Below, piece by piece: positions 16,698 through 24,069 of a DNA stretch of 64,000 nt. The number at the start of each line of letters is the position of its first letter. Within the stretch, counting starts at the first letter, position 1. Source of the DNA: Butyricimonas synergistica DSM 23225 (GTDB lineage Bacteria; Bacteroidota; Bacteroidia; Bacteroidales; Marinifilaceae); the NCBI RefSeq assembly GCF_000379665.1, contig NZ_KB903374.1, positions 78,530-142,529 of the forward strand, written 5' to 3'. The notes below the pieces were generated by a model. The model ran no database searches and was not told the DNA's origin. It saw only the letters and a program-made list of their open reading frames with translations. A program made the position numbers and the translations under genes.

Positions 16698-18401
16698 ATG
16701 ATGAAAAAATATTTCTTATTATTACTGGTGTGCATCGGGATAGGTAAGGTGAATGCACAGCTTGTCAAGCAAGATAATCAAGCACAAAAGAAACAAGCTG
16801 ATTTGGACTGGTATAACTGTTCCTTTGACAAAGACGGGGTTTACGGGGTAGAGGTGAATAAGGCTTATGAATTTCTGAAAGGGAAAAAGATAAAGAAAAG
16901 ACCGGTAGTCGCTTTGATCGGGACTGGATTGGATGTTGAGCATGAGGATATAAAGCAAGCTATTTGGGTGAATCCGAAAGAAAAAGCAGATGGGAAGGAT
17001 AATGATAAAAACGGTTTTGTGGACGATATTAACGGGTGGAATTTTCTTGGAGGCAAGAACGGGCTGGTGATGGAGGCTTTGATGCAGGAGGGAGACCGGG
17101 AATTCTTGCGTTTGAAGGATAAATACGCGGATTATATGACGAGCAACGGGGAGTTTTTTAAGATCGTGAACGGAAAACGGACAAAAGTTGCAGCCCCGGC
17201 GGATCTTGCGGAGTATTCTTATTATAAAAATAAGGTTATGCCGGAATCGCAGCTTGCTAGGACTTATGGAGGTTGGCAAGTAGCTTATGTAATAGAGGAA
17301 TACGCTCAAAAATTTAAGGAAGAATTGGATGCAAAATTTCCAGGTAAGAAACATACGTTGGAAGAGTTCCAGACTTATTATGACCCGAAAGCCCCCCAGG
17401 ATACCTTGAGAGATGTGGCTTTCACGCTTATTGCCATGGGATTTAACTTGTATAAAACCGATGAACTTGACGTGATTTATAAAAATTTTGTAGAATCTTC
17501 GGTAGCAAGAGGCAAGGATACATATGAAAAGGCTTTGCAAAGGGGTGGTAACGACGGGCGGAAAGATGTTGTTGGGGATAATTACTTGGATATAAAGGAT
17601 AATAAATACGGGAATAATGTGTTGTTGACTTCAGAGGCGGCAACGGGAACCATGCAAGCCGGTATTATCGGGGGAAAAAGAGGAAACGGTCTTGGTGGAG
17701 ATGGTATCATGGATCAAGCTGAGATTATGTGTTTGCGAGTGAGTGCGGCTGGCGGGGAACCTTATTTGAAAGATATGGCTCTGGCTATTCGTTATGCTGT
17801 TGACCATGGTGCGGATGTGATAACCCTGCCGCAACAGAACACCTTGTATCCGGAAGCACAAAAGGTATGGATGACAGAGGCTTTGCGTTATGCAGAAAGT
17901 AAAGGGGTGTTGGTGATCGTTCCTGTTTGGGAGTTATCTCGTGATTTAGCCAAACAGGTGTTTTTCCCGCATCGTTGGATGGACGGAAGCAAGGAGTTGA
18001 CGAATTTGATGGTGATCGCTTCTTCCGATAAGAATGGTAATCCTTCCATGAATTCTAATTATGGCGCGAAAGAGCTGGATTTGTTCGCTCCAGGGACGAA
18101 TATCTATGCCTCGTACATGGGGGATACTTATAAGACTGGGACCGGAGCGGGGTTGGCATCTGCAACCGTGGCGGGAGTGGCAGCTTTGGTTAAGGCTTAC
18201 TATCCGCATCTGACAGGGGCGCAGATACGGAATATATTGTTGGAATCGGTGACATCCCGGAAAGGCACAGAAGTAGAAAAAGGGATTATCGTGGATGGGA
18301 AACAGGCTCAGGACTTATTCCTTTTTGAGGATTTATGTTTGTCCGGAGGTATATTGAATGCTTATCAGGCTGTGGTGACTGCAGATAGGTTTGATAAATA
18401 A
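16698..18401 (+). CDS. subtilisin-fold (S8-like) secreted protein lacking the whole catalytic tetrad
   Basis: A signal peptide (1-20) precedes a 545-residue S8 fold. The flanks of each catalytic motif are clear but the catalytic residues are replaced. The Asp site reads VALIGTGLDVEHEDI, with Gly75 where Asp is expected. The His site reads ATGTMQAGIIGG (315-326), with Thr316 for His and Met319 for the second His. The oxyanion Asn region reads VPVWELS (408-414). The Ser site reads GTGAGLASATVAGVAAL (481-497), with Gly instead of Ser. Everything else (WVNPKE, DDINGWNF, DMALAIRYAVDHGADVI, AGVAALVKAYYPHLT) is conserved. The protein is intact and unlikely to be a decaying gene, so it is probably a pseudoprotease used for binding. 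It lies 17 bp after the TlpA gene. Confidence 0.85.
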   Translation: MMKKYFLLLLVCIGIGKVNAQLVKQDNQAQKKQADLDWYNCSFDKDGVYGVEVNKAYEFLKGKKIKKRPVVALIGTGLDVEHEDIKQAIWVNPKEKADGKDNDKNGFVDDINGWNFLGGKNGLVMEALMQEGDREFLRLKDKYADYMTSNGEFFKIVNGKRTKVAAPADLAEYSYYKNKVMPESQLARTYGGWQVAYVIEEYAQKFKEELDAKFPGKKHTLEEFQTYYDPKAPQDTLRDVAFTLIAMGFNLYKTDELDVIYKNFVESSVARGKDTYEKALQRGGNDGRKDVVGDNYLDIKDNKYGNNVLLTSEAATGTMQAGIIGGKRGNGLGGDGIMDQAEIMCLRVSAAGGEPYLKDMALAIRYAVDHGADVITLPQQNTLYPEAQKVWMTEALRYAESKGVLVIVPVWELSRDLAKQVFFPHRWMDGSKELTNLMVIASSDKNGNPSMNSNYGAKELDLFAPGTNIYASYMGDTYKTGTGAGLASATVAGVAALVKAYYPHLTGAQIRNILLESVTSRKGTEVEKGIIVDGKQAQDLFLFEDLCLSGGILNAYQAVVTADRFDK

Positions 18402-18412
18402 TAGGTTATGTT

Positions 18413-19552
18413 ATGAAGGTGATATACAGGATCATTATTATATGGTTGTTTTGTATGGTGGTTCTTCCGGTAGCAGCACAGCAGTATAGGACTGTGCTGC
18501 CTTACCGGATGGTCGGGGGCAAGATGGTCGTGGAGATGGAGATGAACGGAACCCCTCGTTCCTTTATTTTTGACACGGGGGGACGCACGGCTCTGACCGG
18601 GGAGGTTTGCGAGGAACTGGGTTTAGTTGTCGTAGATTCGCTGGTCGCCACAGACGTGAATAGCAAGAAAGCGGCTTACCCGATCGTGGCGATAGAAAGT
18701 CTGCTCACGCCCGACAAGAAAATTAATTTCACAAATGTGCCGGCAATGAAATTGCCTGAACCTTCTCCTTTCGCGTGTTTTCAGGCGGATGGATTGATCG
18801 GTAGCGATTTGTTGGCACGTACTATTGTGGTGATTGACGGGAAGGCAAAAACCATCACTATTACTTCTGCCGAGAATCCGTCAACCGTGTCATTGCGGAA
18901 GATGATCCCTTTCGTGAAAGCGGGGATGCCTATTATCTCTTTGCAAGCCGGGGCGGGGAATAATATTACTTGCCTGTTCGATACGGGGAGTCCGTCTTTC
19001 TTTTCCTTGAAAGACACCGATTTTGATGTATTGCGGTCTGCCGGTGCTTTTGATATCCTGTCCGAGGGATACGGGGAAGGTTCTATCGGGGTTGCCGGGA
19101 TGGCAGACGCAGATGTTTCCCACCGTGTGCGTTTTCCCTTGTTGTCCGTGGGGAGTACAAGATTTAGGAATGTAAGTTCCGAGACTTCTACCCCGCCTTT
19201 TACTTTGTTAGGAGTGGAATTGTTGGATTATGGCAAAGTAACGCTGGATTATCCTAGGGCTCGTTTCTACTTCGAGGCGTATGAACCGGAGAATGATTTG
19301 GAAAGTAAGCATTACAACTTGGGGTTAAGGGTGAAGGATGGTGAATTAGTGGTGGCTACCGTGTGGAGTGCCATGAAAGGGCAGGTCGAAGTGGGAGATA
19401 AGGTAACTAGAATAAACGGGAAACCCGTGGGAAGATACGATTTTTGCGAGAGTATTATTAATGGGATTCCCGAGTTGAAGGCGAAAAAGAAGACGAAGTT
19501 GACGATACAGACCCAGCAAGGGGAGAAAGTGATTGTCTATCAAAAAGAATAG
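18413..19552 (+). CDS. secreted two-domain aspartyl protease-like protein with PDZ
   Basis: A 379-residue secreted protein (signal peptide 1-22) with two retropepsin-like halves and a C-terminal PDZ domain. The first half has FIFDTGG with catalytic Asp54 and the supporting LIG at 128-130. The second half has CLFDTGS with Asp190 and LLG at 265-267. Two DTG motifs in one chain allow an intramolecular pepsin-like active site, so it may be a functional aspartic protease. The PDZ domain (about 302-378, with the EVGDKVTRINGKPVG loop) would bind C-terminal or extended peptides. It is the first of three tandem related genes; the next starts 3 bp after its stop. Confidence 0.85.
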   Translation: MKVIYRIIIIWLFCMVVLPVAAQQYRTVLPYRMVGGKMVVEMEMNGTPRSFIFDTGGRTALTGEVCEELGLVVVDSLVATDVNSKKAAYPIVAIESLLTPDKKINFTNVPAMKLPEPSPFACFQADGLIGSDLLARTIVVIDGKAKTITITSAENPSTVSLRKMIPFVKAGMPIISLQAGAGNNITCLFDTGSPSFFSLKDTDFDVLRSAGAFDILSEGYGEGSIGVAGMADADVSHRVRFPLLSVGSTRFRNVSSETSTPPFTLLGVELLDYGKVTLDYPRARFYFEAYEPENDLESKHYNLGLRVKDGELVVATVWSAMKGQVEVGDKVTRINGKPVGRYDFCESIINGIPELKAKKKTKLTIQTQQGEKVIVYQKE

Positions 19553-19555
19553 AGA

Positions 19556-20722
19556 ATGAAAAATATCAGGATATTATTCGTTTTTGTTGCTGTTTCTTTC
19601 TCTTTAGCAGGAAATGCGCAACAACAAGCGACTCGTCGGGTTTGTGACACGGTTCATTACGAGTTCGTTCACGAGAAGATTATTATTCCCGTGACAGTGA
19701 ACGGGGTGAAAGTGAAGTATATCGTGGACACGGGTGGGCAGACCGGGACAATAAGAGAAAATGCCATGGAAATGAAAGCCATGGGCGGGATTGGAGCACG
19801 AGGGGTATCTGATGTGAACGGGATGAGTCTGTCTTATGACGAGGCGATCTTGAAGGACGTGCAGTTGAGCCCGAATTACAAGTTGGCTCAAATGAAAAGT
19901 ATTATTTTTCCGCCAAATGGCTTCTTCCGGGAACTGGGAGTTGCCGGTATTTTGGGGAGTGATGCTTTTGCGCAAGCGGTGGTTACTTTTGATGCTCGTG
20001 ATAAAATCATGGTCATCAATTACCCATATCGTCCGGGAGGTTTGAAAATCACGGAAGGTGTGCCGTTTTACCCGGGCAGCACGAATCACCCTATCGTGGA
20101 CGTGGACTTTAGTGGAACGACGAAGCGAATTTTGTTTGATACAGGGGCGCAGGGATTGTTGGCTCTTGCTGCCAATGATTACGAGAGTTTAAAGAAGACT
20201 GGAAGTCGGTTGTTAGCTAAAGCCTTTGGAATTAATAGTGTTGGGATAGGTGGCTTTGATTACAAGAATGCGGCAGAAATAGACAAAGTAAGTGTCAATC
20301 GGGTTAATTTCGTGGGGAAGGAATTTGTAAACATGGAGAGTATCACGGTCAAGATGGGAAGGTCTTTGATTGGTGTGGATATGTTGAAATACGGGAAAGT
20401 GGTGATAGATTACGCACGTAACCGGTTTTATTTTTTCCCTTATGGAGATGTGGTTGAAGATTTATCTGGAAACTTGAAAACGTGGAACGTGGGTATTTTA
20501 CCCGTGAACGGTCATTTCGAGGTAACCACGGTATGGGACGACATGAAAGAGCTGGTTGCCTTGGGTGATCGGGTCGTGCGTGTAAACGGAAAGGAATTGT
20601 CGGAATTGAAACAGAGTCAATTGGAAGTAGAGGCATTGCTTGATAGTATTGAAGGAGATAAAACCGAGATCGTGATCTTGAAGGATGGTAAAGAAAAGAA
20701 GGTTGAAATCAGAAAAATTTAA
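19556..20722 (+). CDS. secreted two-domain aspartyl protease-like protein with PDZ (paralog 2)
   Basis: This has the same plan as the preceding gene: a signal peptide (1-21), a first retropepsin-like half with YIVDTGG (Asp58) and ILG at 132-134, a second half with ILFDTGA (Asp195) and LIG at 271-273, and a PDZ-like end (about 308-388; ALGDRVVRVNGKELSE). Both DTG triads are intact, so catalysis is possible. Sequence similarity to the neighbour is moderate, so the duplication is old rather than recent. It starts 3 bp after the previous stop and ends 5 bp before the next gene; translational coupling is likely. Confidence 0.85.
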   Translation: MKNIRILFVFVAVSFSLAGNAQQQATRRVCDTVHYEFVHEKIIIPVTVNGVKVKYIVDTGGQTGTIRENAMEMKAMGGIGARGVSDVNGMSLSYDEAILKDVQLSPNYKLAQMKSIIFPPNGFFRELGVAGILGSDAFAQAVVTFDARDKIMVINYPYRPGGLKITEGVPFYPGSTNHPIVDVDFSGTTKRILFDTGAQGLLALAANDYESLKKTGSRLLAKAFGINSVGIGGFDYKNAAEIDKVSVNRVNFVGKEFVNMESITVKMGRSLIGVDMLKYGKVVIDYARNRFYFFPYGDVVEDLSGNLKTWNVGILPVNGHFEVTTVWDDMKELVALGDRVVRVNGKELSELKQSQLEVEALLDSIEGDKTEIVILKDGKEKKVEIRKI

Positions 20723-20727
20723 CGAGT

Positions 20728-21999
20728 ATGAAAACTAAATTGTTTATAGGTTTGGTAATAATGTTGTTGCCATTGTTGACAATTGCTCAATCCAAGAACA
20801 CTGCCACGGAGGTAAAGGATTACCGGGAAGTGGACGGTAAAATAATTATTGGAATGGTTGTGAACGGGGTGCAGGCGGATTTTGTGCTGGACTTGGCTGG
20901 ACATAATGCTATCTTGCCGGAATACGTGGAGAAATTTAATATAGACCCGAATCAGGAAGGTGATTTTCATTACGATTCTTTTCTGTACAAGAAAGTCCCG
21001 ACGTCCAAAAGTGTTTCTATTAGCACAATTTCTTTCGGGAATAATGTGTTCGGGAATAGTGTGGCGGCATTCGTGCTGGAAGATGAACCTTATTTGCGAA
21101 AACTCGGGGTTGCTGGAGTTGTTGGCGGGGCGTTGTTCCGTAACGTGGTATTGACGATCGATAGTAAACGCAAAAAGATTACCACGTCTGTCCCGTACCG
21201 TCCCTCGTACATGAAGTTAGATCATCGTGCTGATCTGAGTATCCTGCCGGGTTCGGTGGTTGCTTTCTCGGTAACGATAGACGGGGAGGTGTTCTCTTTG
21301 GCTTTTGACACGTGGAACGAGGGGATGGTTACTTTGACATCGTCGGATTATGCTAAAATAGGGGGGAGTGCCGGGAATGAGGTTGCGTTGTATAATGGTT
21401 ACGGGCAGCTTGTGAAAACGAGTAACACGAAAGTGGCGGGCAAATGTGACTTCGTAAAAAATAGTTTCCCGGGGATGGTCGTGGCAGAAAATAAGGATTT
21501 GCCTCGTTCTGTCTTGGGAACCGGAATCCTGAAGGAAGGAATACTTTCTATTGATTTCCAGAAACAAAAAGTGTACTTCCAGGCTTTTGATTTGGCGGAA
21601 GTGAAAGACGAGGTCCTGTCCGGTTCGACAGTAACGGTGGAGGCGGGTAAGTTGAACCCGATCACCCGTGATTATTTTTTGGAGCATATCTACGATTATC
21701 GGAAAGATAAAGAGTTTGTTTTTAAGGGCGATAAGCCCGTTGTGATCGATTTTTGGGCGACGTGGTGCGGTCCTTGCATGCGGTTGATCCCGGAATTGGA
21801 AAAGATGGCGGAGAAGTATAAAGATAAGGTCATTTTTTTGAAAGTAAATGCCGACAAGGAAAAAGAGTTGTGCAGTATGTTTAATGTTGTTGCGCTTCCT
21901 ACCTTGTTTTTTATTCCTGTCGGGGGAAAGCCGATTATTGAAACGGGGGCGATGCCAGAGAAGTTCGAGAAGATTATTCAGGAACAATTACTAAAATAG
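20728..21999 (+). CDS. degenerate aspartyl protease-like protein fused to thioredoxin
   Basis: The third tandem member (423 residues, signal peptide 1-20) keeps the two-lobed retropepsin-like fold but both active-site triads are altered. DTG is DLA at 55-57 (FVLDLAGHN), and DTG is DTW at 194-196 (LAFDTWNEG). Supporting VVG/VLG segments remain at 131-133 and 262-264. The PDZ domain is replaced by a complete thioredoxin domain (about 325-423) with WCGPC at 346-350 and cis-Pro391 (VALPTLFF). I infer a non-proteolytic peptide-binding module that presents disulfide-containing peptides or proteins to the thioredoxin centre. A strong terminator 20 bp downstream closes the operon. Confidence 0.85.
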   Translation: MKTKLFIGLVIMLLPLLTIAQSKNTATEVKDYREVDGKIIIGMVVNGVQADFVLDLAGHNAILPEYVEKFNIDPNQEGDFHYDSFLYKKVPTSKSVSISTISFGNNVFGNSVAAFVLEDEPYLRKLGVAGVVGGALFRNVVLTIDSKRKKITTSVPYRPSYMKLDHRADLSILPGSVVAFSVTIDGEVFSLAFDTWNEGMVTLTSSDYAKIGGSAGNEVALYNGYGQLVKTSNTKVAGKCDFVKNSFPGMVVAENKDLPRSVLGTGILKEGILSIDFQKQKVYFQAFDLAEVKDEVLSGSTVTVEAGKLNPITRDYFLEHIYDYRKDKEFVFKGDKPVVIDFWATWCGPCMRLIPELEKMAEKYKDKVIFLKVNADKEKELCSMFNVVALPTLFFIPVGGKPIIETGAMPEKFEKIIQEQLLK

Positions 22000-22013
22000 T
22001 TGTTTGGTGTATT

Positions 22014-22053
22014 AAAAAGAAGCAGTTCGGATTGGTTTTCGAACTGCTTTTGT
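22014..22053 (+). terminator. intrinsic terminator ending first Sus-type operon
   Basis: AAGCAGTTCG (22020-22029) and CGAACTGCTT (22040-22049) pair perfectly around a 10-nt loop, with an A-run before and TTTTGTT after. It can work on both strands. Confidence 0.85.
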
Positions 22054-22095
22054 TATGCAAATAGATAGCTAAATATAAATGGATTTTTGGGGATA

Positions 22096-22127
22096 TTTGT
22101 TCTGTAACCGAATAATATTTATTTTTG
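22096..22127 (+). promoter_or_regulatory. Bacteroidetes-type promoter of second ECF sigma gene
   Basis: TTTG at 22096-22099, a 20-bp spacer and TATTTTTG at 22120-22127 match the consensus fully. The GTG start is at 22148. The -33 element is part of the 16-mer ATATTTGTTCTGTAAC (22093-22108), which recurs with one change at 7671-7686 before the first sigma gene. Confidence 0.7.
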
Positions 22128-22147
22128 CCCGGTAAATAATTTGGACC

Positions 22148-22699
22148 GTGAGTATAAAGCAGGATATAGTATCAAATATTAAGCGAGGAGATTTATATGC
22201 CTTCAAAGAATTCTTTGATGATTACTATATCATGTTGTGTGTATTTGCAGCCCGCTATTTGAAAGATGACGAACAATGTAAGGATGTGGCTCAGGAAACT
22301 TTGACCGGGTATTGGGAGAGGCGAGAGGATTTTGATGATATTTATAAGGTGAAAGGATATCTTTATACTGTTACGCGGAATCACTGTTTAAATATCTTGC
22401 GTCACGAGAAAGTGAGTTTGAATTACCGGAAGATGTATGAGGAGGAATTAGAATCCGAGCGTGTTTTTGAAGAACAGGTTATCGAACAAGAAACTTATCT
22501 TTTGGTGCGAAATGCTGTGGATAAATTGCCGCCTCAAATGCGGAAGATTATCCGTTATTCTCTAGATGGAATGAGTAATCCGCAGATAGCAAAGGAGATG
22601 GGAATCGGAGAGGGCTCTGTAAAGTCGCTGAAACAAACGGCATACCGTAAATTAAGGGCGCAATTAAAAGGGCATTTTTATTTATTGTTATTTATTTGA
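22148..22699 (+). CDS. ECF RNA polymerase sigma factor (second locus)
   Basis: A 183-residue ECF sigma factor with a region 2 box DVAQETLTGYWERRE (about 41-55) and a region 4 helix-turn-helix PQIAKEMGIGEGSVKSLKQTA (last 35 residues). It has the same length as the first sigma factor (7698) and clear but diverged similarity to it. The start is GTG at 22148, the only start giving the normal N-terminus (MSIKQDIVSNIKRGD) and lying just after a consensus promoter. Its partner is the FecR protein at 22769; its target is presumably the susC promoter region of this locus. Confidence 0.92.
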   Translation: MSIKQDIVSNIKRGDLYAFKEFFDDYYIMLCVFAARYLKDDEQCKDVAQETLTGYWERREDFDDIYKVKGYLYTVTRNHCLNILRHEKVSLNYRKMYEEELESERVFEEQVIEQETYLLVRNAVDKLPPQMRKIIRYSLDGMSNPQIAKEMGIGEGSVKSLKQTAYRKLRAQLKGHFYLLLFI

Positions 22700-22768
22700 C
22701 GATTTTTTTTACTTTCTGACTATTCCTGTTTGAGGGTTCGCGTGTTATATGAGTAAAATAAGATAACA

Positions 22769-23995
22769 ATGGAATCGTTCAAAAAGCATTTTAGGATAGC
22801 TGAGTTTTTGGCGGCATTTTTTACTGATGCTCCGACGGAACAGGACAAGAGGGATTATGAGGAATGGGAGAAAGAGCGGGAAAGCAATCGAGATTTAGCC
22901 AAGCATGTGTTGGATTTGAATAATTATATCCGGTTTGAATCTACGACAAGGCGGTTTGACCAACAAGAAGGCTGGAAGGTTTTTAAAGATCATTTGGCAA
23001 GAAAATCCAATATGCTTGCTGATAAAACAGGTATGATAAAGAAAAAGCCTTCTGGAAAAGTGTGGAATAGGTTCAAATATATAGCTGGATATGCGGCAGT
23101 GGGTATCATATTGATTATTTATGGTATTTTCTATTGGATAAACCAACCGGTCAAGGAAGAGCCGGGAGCTGTTTTCGCTTACCGGATTGAAGCCGGGACG
23201 ACCGGAGCCCGTTTGACCATGGCAGACGGGAAGGTTATGGATATAGTGAAAGACCAGACCTTTTTATTGAAAGAGTCAGATGGAACTGTAATTATGGCGG
23301 ATTCAACGGGAATAGGTTATCAGATCCACGAAGTTAAGAATGAAAAAGAAGTGCGGAATATGATTCAGACGTTGACTGGGATGGAGTACTCGTTGACTTT
23401 GTCGGATGGTACAAAAGTTTATTTGAATGCGGAATCGAAATTGAGTTTCCCGGTGAGTTTCAAGGGGGCGCAAAGAATCGTGGCGTTGTCCGGAGAGGCG
23501 TATTTTGATGTAGCCAAAGATGCCGAACATCCGTTCGTGATAGAAACTCGGGATTTGTCAGTTAAGGTGTTGGGAACTTCTTTTAATTTGCGGGCTTATG
23601 ATGACGAAAAGGTGGTAACGACAACTTTGGCATCAGGGAAAGTGCAGGTTTTTGACGGTCGACAATTTGAAGATATTATTTCCGGGGAACAAGTCGTTTA
23701 CGAAAAGGCGGCAAGAACCATGGTGGTGAATGAAGTAGATGTTGCACGTTATGTCGCGTGGCGAAGCGGTAGGTTTATTTTTAGGAACGAGCGTTTGGAG
23801 GATATAATGGCTTATTTGGCTCGATGGTATCATGTAAAATACCAATTTGTGGATGACGACGTGAAGAATATCAGAATCGGGGCTAAATTGAATCGGTATG
23901 ACAACATGAATCCGATTATCGATATGTTGAAAATGAATTCGTTGATGGAGATAACCTTACGGGATAGTGTGTATTTGATTTCGAGTAAAAAATAA
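22769..23995 (+). CDS. FecR-family anti-sigma factor (second locus)
   Basis: The 408-residue regulator has a cytoplasmic N-terminal sigma-binding part (1-100), a transmembrane helix at about 103-124 (YIAGYAAVGIILIIYGIFYWI) and a periplasmic FecR domain at about 205-295 (YSLTLSDGTKVYLNAESKL). A DUF4974-type end (about 330-405, FIFRNERLEDIMAYLARWYH) would contact the STN domain of the SusC protein that follows. It is paralogous to the 8353-9522 gene, and the two signalling chains are probably insulated by co-evolved contacts. Confidence 0.92.
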   Translation: MESFKKHFRIAEFLAAFFTDAPTEQDKRDYEEWEKERESNRDLAKHVLDLNNYIRFESTTRRFDQQEGWKVFKDHLARKSNMLADKTGMIKKKPSGKVWNRFKYIAGYAAVGIILIIYGIFYWINQPVKEEPGAVFAYRIEAGTTGARLTMADGKVMDIVKDQTFLLKESDGTVIMADSTGIGYQIHEVKNEKEVRNMIQTLTGMEYSLTLSDGTKVYLNAESKLSFPVSFKGAQRIVALSGEAYFDVAKDAEHPFVIETRDLSVKVLGTSFNLRAYDDEKVVTTTLASGKVQVFDGRQFEDIISGEQVVYEKAARTMVVNEVDVARYVAWRSGRFIFRNERLEDIMAYLARWYHVKYQFVDDDVKNIRIGAKLNRYDNMNPIIDMLKMNSLMEITLRDSVYLISSKK

Positions 23996-23997
23996 AA

Positions 23998-24028
23998 GAT
24001 GCGTTTACGCTGGCAACATAAACGCATC
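23998..24028 (+). other. perfect stem-loop in second fecR-susC gap
   Basis: GATGCGTTTA (23998-24007) pairs perfectly with TAAACGCATC (24019-24028) around an 11-nt loop, 3 bp after the fecR stop. No T-tract follows. It occupies the same place as the stem-loop at 9527-9551 in the first locus. Confidence 0.6.
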
Positions 24029-24069
24029 AGAATCAATAAATAAGTGTTCTTTATTAATTGTTCAAAATT

